Below are positions 12,706-25,360 of a stretch of 64,000 nucleotides of DNA, one piece after another. Every line of letters begins with the position of its first letter. Position 1 is the stretch's first letter. A program made the position numbers and the translations under genes. Source of the DNA: Holothuria scabra (Eukaryota; Echinodermata; Holothuroidea; Aspidochirotida; Holothuriidae); the NCBI GenBank assembly GCA_037179385.1, contig CM074190.1, positions 6,524,284 to 6,588,283 of the forward strand. Direction: 5' to 3'. The notes beneath the pieces were generated by a model that had not been told where the DNA came from, did not search any database, and saw only the letters and a program-made list of their open reading frames with translations.

Positions 12706-14635
12706 CATCCTAGATGTGCCACAGGTAAAAAGCACTGGTCAGGTCATGGAAAGTCCTTTCATGCATTGATTTCTTCTTTGTTTTTGTTTTGTGTGTGTGT
12801 GTGTGTGTTTTTTTTTTTTCTAGATTCATTCCCCTGAGTCTTCATTTCCACAAGGCTTTTTGCCATGAAAAACTGTTGTATCATCCATAAATGTGAAATT
12901 ATCAAGCCTCAAGGTCACAACAAAGGTTCTTGGCCTGCTTTACATCTGGTTCACCTAGTTTAAGTGTGAAAGACACTTGAGAACTATTCACTCTTGATAA
13001 CAACCCATTTTCTAGGCATAAACCATGCCATGCATATCACTGGGAAGAGAAAATGATTTCTTGCATTCAAACAATGCAATCCCCAAAGAAATTCCAACTA
13101 TTACAAGTAGTAAATTACTAATATGAAAGGTTATTAAAACATGGTTCCATCTCCATAGGAAAAGCAATTGAAGACGTTGTTGTTACTGAAAATATGTTTC
13201 CAAATGATGCACAAGAATGAAGTATGCTGAATGATTTATATGATGTGTTGAGGCTTCATCCCAGGATAAATTATAGTCATGGATAACAAGTGAACCCAGA
13301 ATCACTTCCAAGCCCAATTTAATGTCTCCTTGTTCCCTAGCATTTGAGAAACAAAGAGACACTAGAGAAAGGGTAACCCGACCGCCATACCCATCCAGTA
13401 CGCAGTGTTGCAGTGACTAAACAAGAGCCAGAGGGCACTATGGTTCCTTACATTTAAGATGATTTTGTATTAAGGGAGTCACAAGGTGAGGCATAATTTG
13501 CAACTTCAACCCCAATGACTTTTGGCCTTCACCCCAAAACGTAGAGGCACATTTAATTTCAAAATCATACAAACACTGGCAGTTCGAGAGAAATTGAACA
13601 CTTGGATTTTCAAGTTATCACCCTGCATACCTTCCATTTCCATGTGACAAATACACACACTCACCACCTTCACTAAAATGCCATGTACAGTACTTGAGTT
13701 TGGGGCAGTATAGGAGGGTAGTTAATAATTGAAACATATTGTTAGGCATACTCCATAAGACATTCATGACAATATTTACAGCTGTTCTGAAGAGGTAGCG
13801 ATCACATTCACAAGTTCAAAAACACTTGATTTGTCACAATGTTTAGACGTCTCATTTTGTTTCAAATAAAAAATGATAAGTAAAAGAAAAGTAAAAGAAA
13901 AGTAACAGAAAACGGTCAAATAAGAAAATCTGTACACCCCAAGGCCTATATCAATTTGATTCTGAATTTTGGGATCCTTTCCTACTCGAAAAGTAAGCAT
14001 ACTAAGAGCCCAAAGGTTCTCCTTTAAAACACCAATTTAAAAATATTAACCAATTAATCAGAGCTTTGTATTAGGGCATTCTCTTGCACGTCCAAAATTA
14101 CCGAATGTAAACAAACCACCTCATGCTTGTGATATTGGCTCAAGCTAATGTACAATATGCTGTGTTATTATCAAGGAAGGAATATGCAAGGTTTGACAAA
14201 GCTAGCCTCGTGTTTACAACAGGGCATGCTAATATATAGCTTTCATACATAAACCATGGAGCTACACTATCACGATAAACTTCGCAGTGTGGGAGTGCCA
14301 TTTTGGGGCAAACTAGGGTAATATGTAATGATCTCTTTCCAAAACCTTTTCATGAATATTTACGTGTCATTACAGTGATATCTTAGTACATTACAGATAG
14401 CAGCAAAGTGTAGATTTGCATAAAACTGACACTTTTAACCAGTGAGGAATATTCGAGGATTATACTTGAGATGGCGTACCAAATTAAATTTAAGACCGCA
14501 TCCATTCAAGGCTCAGTCTACATGGCATGCCCAACGTTGCAGGCACAGTGTTCGCAAGCTGGGCGGGTGATATGTCTGCTAGTTTCTGTGTAAAACAGTA
14601 CAGTGTGATTTGGGGATCACTGTCAGATAGTGATG
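12706..14635. other. Intron sequence, nothing firm
   Basis: Apart from the GT tract, a stretch at 13520-13550 (CAATGACTTTTGGCCTTCAC) faintly resembles the DR1 monomer but is too diverged to call. No coding signal was seen. Confidence 0.5.
12791..12822. repeat. (GT)n followed by T-tract
   Basis: TGTGTGTGTGTGTGTGTG then a run of T. Simple repeat. Confidence 0.9.
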
Positions 14636-14637
14636 TA

Positions 14638-16352
14638 CCGTATATTCTGTAATAAACGCTCCCCCTCTAATAAACGCCCCCCCCCTCAAAATTTTTAACA
14701 ACTGCGAAGGCCAAGGCCTCCCGCACTACAGGCCCAAACCACAGATAAAGCTAGTGTTTGACCGGTTATGCATAATCGTTATTTAATTTAACAATCGGCC
14801 TGATGCCGATTACCGATTATTAGAAAGAGGGAAGACACGTGTTTGTCCCTCGAGTACGCGCCCCTTGCTTTGTGCATATCGTTCAAGTTGGAAAATATTG
14901 GGAATAGTTCCATTTGTTTTGCGAATGGAATATCATTTTTTTAGGCCTAATATTTTCTTTTCAAATGTGGAGATATAAACCAATCGTCAATACAGTAGGA
15001 TTGTTTTCAGTGGATGTCACATACCCTTTGACAATTTAGCTCTTAGGCAAACATCATGCTCTGTTTAGTTTTCATCCCCCAATCATGTCGGAACATTTGC
15101 GGTATTTTACTGTACTGGGTTGTAGTTGCGTTACTGTACTGTAGAATCCAGCTTTAATGAGGTCATGTAGAAATACGCAATCATAATAATCTTAGCGGTT
15201 CTGGGGCAGCAAAGCAATTGCACACGATTAACGTATCCTATGGTTCCTTACGGATATAAATATCCCCGTAAATTTTTAGCAGTTCTTGTCCAAAACTTAC
15301 TTCTTGTTTGAAAATAATCTGCAATTGAAATGCACGCTAGTGAGATCCCCGAAAAATCCAAGTACGCAGAGATTTGTGATGTCGTTTCTTGTTGAATTTA
15401 GCACGGGGCTCGCCCGGCTGCACTAGCCGGTTATATCAGCATAGGAAATGTGATCGTCGTAACACATAAAAACTCAATAGAAAAATTCGTCTCGAGGCTT
15501 AGTATTTTCACACACTAAATCACATAGGCGATGGCGCGAGTTGTGACTGGCTGGCTAGAATCATCGCATTTGAACCATGCAATCACGATGCAGGGGCAAT
15601 TTAAATTTTGCAATGGATCGTATGCATATGATGTCACCGAGCAAAACATGATGCCTTGTTTGGCGGTAAAAACGGACTCGCACGTAAGTGCGTGGGCGAA
15701 GAAGTAGGCCTAGCCTGCATGAGACCACGTGCATCACTGTTTTCGTTGGCGATGACGTTCACATTTCATAAGTCCTACTGCAAATAACATTACGGAAGGA
15801 ATGCGAGAAATGGCTTAATTTATGCAGGATAATAACCACCGAACTTCCAAAGATTCTAGGTGCTACGTGTGCAAAACGTGCACAGATATACATGGTAAGC
15901 TTTGGGACTTGGAAATACAGCCAAACACTGCAGCTCGGATAGTATGTACTTGTGCTTTTGTACAGAACAAATTGCACAGCAACTTACACGGCACTTTTTC
16001 CAGACTGCAAGGAATACAATTCCAGGTTATACTACATTGTTATGGGGAAAATAACCAACGATCGCGCTCATGGCAGGGGTATAATTTATACGTTTGTGCT
16101 TATCAATGCATTCCGTTTTGGCGGGAAGGATTGAGTACGGTATTCACAGGAGTTTTAACGAAATTAAGAGCAAGTTGCAAGTATATTTGTGCCCTTTTTT
16201 CAGTTTACAAATAATCGGTGGTAATGATGGGTTGAATGGCAGATTTTTACCGATGCCGATTAGTTAATTTTTTATTACAATATACCCTCAAATAAACGCC
16301 CCCCTTTTCAAAAATGTAATGCCCCCGGGGGCGTTTATTACAGAATATACGG
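14638..16352. mobile_element. 1.7-kb TA-flanked DNA transposon relic
   Basis: The termini are perfect inverted repeats starting CCGTATATTCTGTAATAAAC (then GC), flanked by TA at 14636-14637 and 16353-16354. Inside each end an AATAAACGCCCCCC motif is repeated. A second layer lies further in: CCTGATGCCGATTACCGATT near 14800 and ACCGATGCCGATTAG near 16245. The interior is richer in CpG than the host and contains plus-strand frames (15822-16214, 130 codons with several Cys) that I do not recognise. A TA target is consistent with Tc1/mariner-like or related elements, but I cannot assign the superfamily. Confidence 0.85.
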
Positions 16353-16669
16353 TATGTGTATATGTGAGAAGGATTATTACATGATGACAGCGCGATCCAG
16401 CTGCATGCCAATAAAAATTTCAACTTTGGGATCGAACACAGTACGAACAATTTTCAAACTTAACCATCGATTCTAGGAGCTCTCTTCATTCTCAGTCTTG
16501 GAGAATGTTTGCCAAATTGGCAAAATATTTTAGCCCATTGCTGTGGGCAATGGCATAAATTCTTTTTGCATGGGTTTCCTTCCTTTTAGGTTCGGGTAGT
16601 AGATTTGAAACTGGGTAATACGATGGCAGGCGGGTACCCAGGTTACCCCTGCAAACACTATAATACACC

Positions 16670-16870
16670 AACCAGAATGCGAAAATCCATCTAAGTTTCG
16701 GCGACACATACATCCAAATAATGCTACATTTTACCCCTTGTGACCCAAATGACCTTTGACACCTACCATAAATGACAGGGAACCATCCTCTCACTATGAT
16801 GTCCACATTGCACATACGAAATCTATCCAAGTTCCCTACCTTGAGATATTGTGTTTAAAATGCTTTCAGA
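16670..16870. repeat. Dispersed single copy of the 145-bp DR1 monomer
   Basis: The segment holds TGACCCAAATGACCTTTGAC at 16741, then ATCCAAGTTCCCTACCTTGA and GATATTGTGT, in the same order as the 9-10.8 kb array. The DR1 core at 16750 differs from consensus at the 3' end. The stretch before it (ACCAGAATGCGAAAAT, ACACATACAT, AATGCTACATTT) also matches 8890-8955 at the left edge of the array. The two loci therefore share flanking sequence, not only the core. Confidence 0.75.
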
Positions 16871-18583
16871 AATTTGAAATTTTGAATACTATCAGGAAGG
16901 CATAGACTCCTCTTGTCATCCAGGCCAGTGTTTCTAGCTACAAACTTGAAATAAAGGTCATTAGGCAAGGGTTAGACTAAGATATCATACCTGCATGATC
17001 ACACATACTATGATAGACCTGAATAAAGGCAGTTAGTACAGCTCCTCCAATGGTGTCTTAAAATCTAAAGAGTCAAATCACAGACTCAGATGGCAAGATC
17101 TTCAGTCAAATGGAATGACCAAATACTTTGATTTGTCAATATGTTTTTTTTTCTTGCTTTTTGCAGTGACCACTTTCACAGTGACCATTAAAGGCCCAGG
17201 TCTCTCACTGCAAACATGAGTCCCAATTCTCCTAACCTTCTTACTGAAGCCCCTCTTCACAATTGTCTGAAATTCATCCTCGTCCAGATACAATCTCAGT
17301 TTATTGCTTCAAGGTGAGTTTAGAAAAACTCAATTCGTATTTATCAAAAAGGGTGTGTTGAGGGACAGTTCCTATAAGGGCATAGCACCACCTACAGATA
17401 CATTGCTAGTGAGTATTCCACAGTAAATGGAACAGTCCATTTGTGAAACAGGTCAGGTAAGTAGGAGCCAAGTAGATTTACATAATCAAAACACTCTCAC
17501 TACCGTTCCTGTTGTGTAATATAAGCTTTGATACTCTGCATTGTTTGAATTAGCTGTCACTCAAAGAGCTGAGCCAACTGAGAATTTCGGTACCCTCTTA
17601 CCAAAATTGTAGTTTGGGGTGAGAGGTTTGGCAACTTTGGCCCTGTAACATACAGAATGGATCTATATTCTGCTACAACTCAGATTTCAAACTTAACAAG
17701 AACTTAAACAGCATGTGATAATGTTTCAACTAAAGAACGATATTCCATGGAAAACAAACTGGACATTCCCACCATGACCAAAAGAATGATCATTAAACTA
17801 GCTCCAATAGTTTCAAGGCATACACTGTATGCAAAGACAGAACCAGCTAATAAACACAAATTTCAGTCCCCAGCTGTTTTTTGTCATTATTAAATACAGC
17901 ACAAAGTATTTTACTATATCATAAACCAAGAGACTTCCTGGAAATGCATTCTTGCCCCAAAAGAAAAACTTGATCAGAATGCAGAATGGTATTGGCAGAA
18001 ATGCATCCACAGGCAACCCTGTCATTCATTAATCATGTCAGCATCTAGCCTACTGCTTTGAACTAATGATGATCCCAGTCTGCTGCATACCATATTTATA
18101 TTTTACATGAGGTGAGCTAAGTTGCAATGACCTCAGTTTTACCTTTGTATGACAAGTTGGCAGGGTTTAATAACTAAGGTATCTATATACATACCCAATA
18201 GGACTACTCTTGAACCTTTCCAAGGATGATCCTAAACCTATGATAGGGTGGCCATTCCCTCTGGTGGCAGAGAAGAGGGACAGCCCAATAGCTACTATTT
18301 TGAAACATGTAGTACCACACCTATAATATTTGGCTTCATACCTCTCTCCCTCAGATGACCAGAAACAGTCCTTCTCAGTGTTTAAGAAGTATGAAAAGAT
18401 AAATAGAGATGCTGTGCTTAAAAACAAAATTAAAATAAAAATAAAAAAATATATATGAATCACAAGATGCTAGCTAGTGACCCCAAGGCAAGGAGACAAC
18501 ATGGGAAGGGAAGATTGTCCAGCAAGAAGCCACATGAATGGCCACCATACCCAAAATTTCTAACACTTGTTTTGTATCCTTCC
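16871..18583. other. Intron sequence around family-A copy 3
   Basis: Outside the element at 17192-17644 I see nothing recognisable. The minus frame 18463-18167 is AT-rich and hydrophobic, with no conserved motif. Confidence 0.45.
17192..17644 (+). mobile_element. Family A miniature transposon, copy 3, with insertion
   Basis: The left end follows TTAA (17188-17191). The right end is degraded (GGCCCTGTAA). The copy is about 453 bp instead of ~297, because roughly 135 bp of foreign sequence (about 17347-17481, GGGTGTGTTGAGGGACAGTT onward) interrupts the body where other copies read TATATAATCAAAACACTCTC. The insert has no obvious inverted ends. Confidence 0.8.
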
Positions 18584-18587
18584 TTAG

Positions 18588-18884
18588 AGGGCCAAACCTC
18601 TCACGCCAAACTACAATTTTGAAACCCAGGTACCAAAATTCTCAATTGGCTCAGCTCTTTGATTGAGGTCTAATTCAAACAATGCAGAGTGCCAAAGCTT
18701 ATATTACACAGCAGGAACGGTACTGAGAGTGTTTTGATAATGTTAATTGAGTATTTCTATACTCACCCTGAAGCAATAAACTGAGATTGTGTCTGGATGA
18801 GGATGAATTTCAGACAATTGTGGGAGGGGCTTCAGTAAGAAGGTTAGGAGAATTGGTAATGTTTGGGGTGACAGTAATGGATCT
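18588..18884 (-). mobile_element. Family A miniature transposon, copy 4
   Basis: This is a 297-bp inverted copy. The left flank TTAG is a mutated TTAA; the right TTAA is at 18885-18888. It lies only about 20 bp from the TTAA of the larger element starting at 18907. Confidence 0.85.
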
Positions 18885-18906
18885 TTAATTCCAACCCTTA
18901 TTTTAA

Positions 18907-20378
18907 AGGAGAAGGGAGCCCTAGCTTTTTCTGCCTACAGACTACCATTTTATGGTATGCTATTTCCAAAAGAAGCACAACAAAGAAGTTTTTGAAGTAT
19001 TCATTTCAACCTTGAAAATTGATTTTTAAGAAGCTACTGGTCCGCGCCATCTTTTTTTGAAATTCACCAGTTCCCGGATGTACAATGACGAAAGCGAGCC
19101 ACATATCATTTTTCAACAAAAAAGTTACCAACCCACATAAACTATCTATAATTGCACATATACTGCGTAACACATCTTCTGAATTCCCCTTGAAAAAGGA
19201 GATAAATTCCTAATGTTTGAATAAAATCATTTTCATCATATAATAATAAAGTAAAATGAAAAACAGGTTTTTAACAAGAGCATGAAAAAATAGTTTGCAT
19301 AATTGGCAACACCATCGCACCGCTGTCTGTCACCATACACTTTGCCTGTAACCCTTACAGTTCGGGTAACCCTGATGAAAGGAAATAACTGTATGTAGGG
19401 AACTGCAAACACGTTCTCATGGCAGGGTGACCTTGACTAATATACAGTAAACTGTTGTGCAGTGTCCAGTGTGAAAACACTGTGCACGGAAGTTAACGTT
19501 ACAACTTACGAGCAGGATGTACTCGAACTCTTTGTCGTACACTCTCCCGCTAAACATGGAATATAGGACGGGAACGTTTGTACAGAAAGATTGAATCAAA
19601 CGGTATGTTTGGTAGCCTGAGAATTCAGAGAATAAAGAAAGACAACAGGACAAGGTGGCAGTTGGTGGGATCTCTTATGAAGGTTCTAGCATGCCGCTAG
19701 TACGCTTAGCACTTGTACCAGTTTTGACACTAATCGGAACCAGTATGATCTTGTCTGTTTTCTATGCAAATAGTGAGTGAGCTAACAGTATCTTGGGGAA
19801 GTGCTTTTGAGAAAGATACCAGAAAGTCCCTATGCGGATTTTTTAACTGCCGATATTTGTTTAGTTGAGGCAAAGAAGAGCAGACTGAGTGAACATAACG
19901 ACAAGGTAGGCAGTTTGCAATTCTTACCGTAGCGAAATAGCAAGCACCAGCTTCATTAGGCCTAGTGAGGTCCTAACAATCTTTTGAGATTGCCAAAGCT
20001 GTCGGCAATGCTATCTGGTCCTCATAGACATATTTTCATGGCTAGGGTGGGTATACACAGACTTTATTGCCCCTGGGAAGGCTCAGAACCTTTTTATACA
20101 TCCCTTAAGTTTGTGGAATAGTGTACACGCCATGTGCAATGAATGGGAAGTCGTATAACTTACGATGTGGCTCGTTTACGTCATATTAAAGCGCCCTCTT
20201 TTTTTGAAAACCAGAAAATGGCTACGAACATCATGGGGATTTATTAGGGAAGAAAAATAATTGAAAAATTCATAAAAATTTGGAACTATGCTGATTCGAT
20301 CAGCTTTTTTCAGAAAATGTGTTAGAATTGTGGTCTCTACTAGCTGATAGGTGTTACATCCATTGGTTGCCTTCTCCT
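18907..20378. mobile_element. 1.47-kb TTAA element (family D)
   Basis: TTAA at 18903-18906 and 20379-20382, termini AGGAGAAGG and CCTTCTCCT. Subterminal parts are related: GACGAAAGCGAGCCACAT on the left against ATGTGGCTCGTTTACGTC on the right (inverted), and GCGCCATCTTTTTTTGAAAT against GCGCCCTCTTTTTTTGAAAA (direct). The interior has only short unrecognised frames (minus 19653-19417, minus 20466-20176, the latter running past the end). It is probably non-autonomous. Confidence 0.75.
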
Positions 20379-20382
20379 TTAA

Positions 20383-22579
20383 CAAAACGTACATCATCAC
20401 CCAAGGGAGACTTCCGTAAAGTGAACCTTCCACATAAAGTTCTACAATTGTTTCAATTGAGTGCAAAAGCAGTTCTTTGAGACTAGCAGGCTTAGCCCTG
20501 CAAAATTTTTCCCTTTAGAATCATCTGACTGCTTCCCCACAAAGGGGGAGGGGGCAATTTTATACAAGCTTAGGAAGTAGCGGTGACAAAGCAGATGTTC
20601 ATCAAAGATAGAACTACATTTTCACACCTTGTGTTCACCCCACCTGACTAGTGTAAGTATTCACAAGCAACTTAATGTGCCCCTGGTACATCTATTTTGC
20701 ATTAGGCTAATTAACGCTGCTTGTGCAGCCCAGGACAATTTTGAAATGCACTCCTCCCTATATTTATATGTATGCAAAGTGATTAGCCCCTGTTCAACAA
20801 CCCCCAACCCTCCTCTCCCCAAAAAAGAAGCAATTAACAATTGTATCCTTGCAAGTGGTACTTACATTGGGGAATTGTGAGATTTATAAAATTTTGCTGA
20901 TATTAATATTTAGGCTGGGATGACCTGTTGAATGTATCCCTTCTTGTCCCAAATCTATTTTCCATGTACAAAATGATGCCTTACAGTACAATGCACCTCT
21001 ATATTCTGGTACATGGGCCCTTGTTCACATTTTCCGTAGAACATGTATACTCCAGTTTGCACCTCTGACACATATCTTTTCACCCTAATGCTACTGGGGG
21101 CAAAGGTTCTAACTGGGAAGACAAATTCCCCCCATTTCCCCCTTTATATCTCTCTCCTCTGCCTCTCCCCCTCCCTCATCCCCTCTTACCCACTTTTATT
21201 CTACATTGCTATCCACATAGCTTGAATAAAATTTCTTCCCAGCCAACACAGATGTTTCTTGCTCATGACCAATCAATCTACATTCCTCTGAGGGATTTGC
21301 TCAACCTCTCCATTCTCACTTCTCTGCCAATAGTGTTTCATCAAAACCTCTCATTTTATTACATCCACACAGGTAAAATGATGCATCGTCCCATAGTAAC
21401 ATCCACAATAAAAATCTCATTCTCACCATATCCCCCTTTCCTCCTAACCCCAATATTATTATGTTATACATGTGCTGTGGACCCTGGAGCCCTCAAAAGT
21501 CAACCCACACATTTCTGTGCCAGTACCCTTTTAACCTGTGAAAAATGCCTTGCAGTATGTCATTGAGATATGAAAGTTTTGAGAGGTATTCAAGTTATTT
21601 ACTTGACAAGTTATGTTTTCAAGTAATGCTTGTTGAGCGCATTTGATTAGCCCCAAAAGAAAAGATTAATGACTTCAGGAATGCCCATTCTACATCTACG
21701 AAATCTTTCTCTTTGATTTTATCATGAACTGATAACACTTATTCATGTTTCTTAATAATGGAAGGGACAAAGACCCCATTACTATCGGTGTGAACTGTGA
21801 ACACAGAATACATGTACCAGAATGACCCGACAAAAGATCTCTGACTCATCCCTCCGGCTTGCAGTTAGAGTGATGCTGCGGTTTCTATGACATATCACGC
21901 TGGTCTCTGAGATACAAAATGCTTCCAGCTATTGCTGATCTGCACGTCACAACTGATTTGCTCCCTTAACTCATATGTCTTTAGCCACTGAACTGTCCAG
22001 CAAATCTGAGTATGAAAGAACTCCAATGTTCTGAGTGCTGTAAACTGTACCACATGTAAAGATGTCAAGCTTGTCATTAATGGACAAAATGACATCCAAA
22101 TAAAAAGTCATCAGATTAGCATTCTGGAGATTTTAGTAAAGACTGGAAGCTGCCTGGTAAGGATAACCTTTAGTCCTTTTAAATCTCACTAAAGTCCTAG
22201 CAGAGCTCTGAACTTCATAACTCATGCAATTTATCTTTGAAATTAAGCAACAACTTCCCAACATTTTATATATATTTTTTTGCCGAAAAATTAATTTATA
22301 TCATCTTCTCTGGTCTTAATGATTTGACCTTAGCCTACATTGTTGCCCATGCTGACCTGGTAATGGGGTGTAATGACTTCAGCCCTGACTGACATTCTGA
22401 TCAGCATGCTAGAGTGTGGATTTTGATTAAAGGTTTGATGACATGACGATGGAAAAGAATGATTTTACGTAAAAGGCATCAAAAACCCATAAAAGAGTCA
22501 CAATTTTCCATAAAAAATGTTCATTTTACAGGTAATTTCTAATTTCCACACAATGATGAAAAGACCTGAGCTGCAAATC
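20383..22579. other. Intron sequence, pyrimidine-rich part
   Basis: The plus strand at 21060-21480 is notably C/T-rich, which creates Pro/Ser/Leu-rich chance frames (21043-21225, 21222-21566). No gene or repeat was recognised. Confidence 0.45.
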
Positions 22580-22583
22580 TTAA

Positions 22584-24611
22584 AGGTAATGTGACATATG
22601 CCAGCAAAATGCTCTGACTCCAATTGGCAGTTAGGGGGTGAATTTTCCTTAGGAGTAATTCGTTGGAATTATGTCAATATCTTTTATAACAGTTCTCAAG
22701 TTATACCCCTTCAAAGTTCAAACGTTTCTGAAACAACTTGTTGCAAATGCAAAAATAATGCTGTGGGGTGTTGCATGGTGTTGCTATATCATCCCTTTAA
22801 TTACTCATATGGTTTGGTCATGATACTGATGATTTTCAAATTTTAACTTCTAAAATAAAATCATCAGGGCAAACTATGCTAATGATGACATTAGCCCTGT
22901 ATGGCATGTCCCTCCAATGATATCAAAAAATTTGCACATTGAGCTCATGCTTATAAATGTGTAAGTGCAAATCAGTAAAATGTTAAATGGGAAACAATTT
23001 ATAAGTGTGGAATTTATGTTTTCTACTTTTTTGACATTTACCTCTTACTTGTATGATCTGGATTAATTGTTTAAATTTGATATTTTGCTGAAAATAAACT
23101 GTTTCATTCATTCATTCAAGAAATAATTAGTATAGGGTTACAAAAGAAATGGTTATACAAATGTATCAAATTCACTTCAAGTCATTATTTTGCTCAGGCA
23201 GCAAGTTACTCCTCATTCTGAGGGCAGCCTCCTATTGTCCTCTTCCTGCTGACCTTCAGACACTGAAAGGTCAGGCCAAAAAAAATGACAAAACTGGTTA
23301 AATTCAATGTGAACAGCATTAAAAACCAAGAAAATAGCTGCAGTTTCCATTGAAATCTGTCAAATACTAACCAAACCTGACAATTTCGGACTTGCACTTA
23401 GTCTTTCTTAAACATACTGTAGGATCAATATTGCAAATTTTGTGATGTCATGGGAGGGGCATGCCATACATGGCTAATGTTATCCTTTGTTTTTACAACC
23501 TTCATTTCAAAGGAAGTTATTACATTAATGTGTCCCAAGGGTTTTATTGTGGAAGTAATACTTTCATCTCACGTACCCCGCCCTCAAGGTAACGCTGTGT
23601 TACCTTGCGCTTGAGTAACGTGGGAACGTGGGTTAAAGCATGGTTGGTGTTTAAATTTCGATCCACCTAAAATTGCAGGGTTAAACAGTTTTAAACACTG
23701 GGTTTGTTTCAATCAAGCAAGGTCACAGGTGTTTAATGACACCAATGACAGGTATTCTCTTACATTTTACAGAATCAGCGTGTGACATATTTGACCTCAT
23801 TACTTTGGTAACACTACTCAATCAACGAAACACAAGCTTCTTGAGAACACAGACTGGAACTGTTCACGAGGTTAACCTATGGTTCCTGATTGTAAACAAA
23901 AGGTAACACCAAAGGCTTGGTCTCACCTACCTCGCGACACTCGGTGTGACCTAGTGTTTACAAATAGGAAAACTGCAGGTTAACCCCGTTTTTTTCAGTC
24001 TGTGTTCTCACGTACCCTGTGTTTCTTTGATTGGGTGGTGTTACCATAGTAACAGGGTGAAATATTTCACATACCGATTACTGTAACATGTACGAAAATA
24101 CCTGCCATCAGTGCCATAAACACATGTGACCTTGTTTGATTGAAACAAACACGGTGCTTAAAACTGCTTAACCCTGCGATTTGAGGTGGATTGAAATTTA
24201 AACACCGACCCCGCGTTAACCCGCCGTCCCACGTTACTCGAGCGCAAGGTAACACCGTGTTACCTCAAGCACGGGGTACGTTAGACCACACTACATGTGT
24301 CGCACTGTATGTGAGACCAAGCCTTTAAAGTAGCATCCTTGAAAACTATCACTATCTATTGCCAAACCATAAATTTTCTGATGAGCATAGTTAAGAGATA
24401 ATTAATACAGGCTTAGCAAAAGAAATGTCAAGTGTGCAACTCTCCACATCAGTATTTTTGCATAAGCAACAAGTTGTTTCAGAAACATTACAACTTTGAC
24501 GAAGTATATCTTGAGAACTGTAAAACACATTGACCTAATTCCAATTGTTTTTTCCTTCATGAAATTTCCCTCACTTCTTGCATGTTAAGTCTGGACATTT
24601 TGCCACTACCT
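22584..24611. mobile_element. 2.0-kb TTAA element with ~190-bp inverted ends (family M)
   Basis: TTAA at 22580-22583 and 24612-24615. The left arm has AGGTAATGTGAC, TTGGAATTATGTCAATATC, ACAGTTCTCAAG and TTTCTGAAACAACTTGTTGC. The right arm carries the inverted equivalents (GCAACAAGTTGTTTCAGAAA, CTTGAGAACTGT, CACTACCT). A palindromic element (23571-24281) sits inside it, so the region is a nest. No transposase frame was seen. Confidence 0.7.
23571..24281. mobile_element. Palindromic fold-back element (family H)
   Basis: Two arms of about 300 bp (23571-23880 and 23985-24281) are inverted copies of each other, around a ~100-bp centre. Each end carries its own small palindrome (AAGGTAACACCGTGTTACCT). 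Arms share TGTTTAAATTTCGATCCACC, TTGTTTCAATCAAGCAAGGT and GTGACATATTTGACC-type words. A 16-bp perfect inverted pair AAAGGCTTGGTCTCAC also occurs at 23911 and 24311, so a second element overlaps the right arm. It would form a very large hairpin in single-stranded DNA or RNA. Confidence 0.8.
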
Positions 24612-25079
24612 TTAAGTTGTAACTTTGGTACAATCTGTAGATCAAGAGACAATGGTGGTTTGCGTAGTACAGCTACATAAAGTGCGAGACAAAATGACAA
24701 GTGGACTTGTAAACAATGGTAATCTTTTCGTGCTTGCCCACTATTTCACTGATTTTCACTGAGCTACCCTGTATGCAGTGCCTTCATCTGCCAGTAAAGG
24801 AAATTACAGTGGTTCTGTTGTAGTCTTACCTTCACTATGCTTTATTTGCACCGTATACTTTGTACATATTTGAAAAAGACCTGAGAAATATGTGTGACTG
24901 ACCAATCACAGTGGACTTACTGATGAGTCACTTCCGGATTATTTCAGGAAATTGACCACAATTCAATCCATTGAAAACTCGCATCCCCGTTTTTGATAAA
25001 GCGGGGTATTGGCTTCAGACAGTGAACAACATGTAGTCGCGTAGTACTTTTGCACCAACTTGAAGAAAGTCAATGAACC

Positions 25080-25360
25080 CATGGGTGTCCACAGAAAAAA
25101 AGTCAGAGGGGGGCTAAATTTCTAGGGAGGGGCAAAACCTCCAAGTCACCATGAATTGACACAAAGCATGCAAAAATTTCAGCCCAAAATGCCTCCCAGA
25201 TCGCTAGAAATGGCATTTTTAAAGCCTATTTTCTGCATAGAAACTTGAAAAACACGTTTTGTCCGGGTTTTTGCTTTAATTTTTATACGTTTTTTTCAAA
25301 TTTTTGATTTTCCAGGGGGTGGCAAGTGCCCCCCCTTGCCCATACCTGCAGACGCCCATG
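25080..25360 (-). mobile_element. ~282-bp dispersed element, family J, copy 1
   Basis: The ends are inverted: CATGGGTGTCCACAG at 25080 and CTGCAGACGCCCATG at 25346-25360. The body includes CCTCCAAGTCACCATGAATT and TTTTTGATTTTCCAGGGGGT. A second copy in the opposite orientation is at 35076-35358. Confidence 0.85.

Noticed and set aside
13500..13560. Possible additional DR1 monomer (CAATGACTTTTGGCCTTCAC)
   Set aside because: The core is broken and the rest of the monomer is absent.
23577..23640. CpG-containing GAGTAACGTGGG region as a promoter or CpG island
   Set aside because: It is the tip of the fold-back element and recurs inverted at 24.2 kb, so it is repeat sequence.
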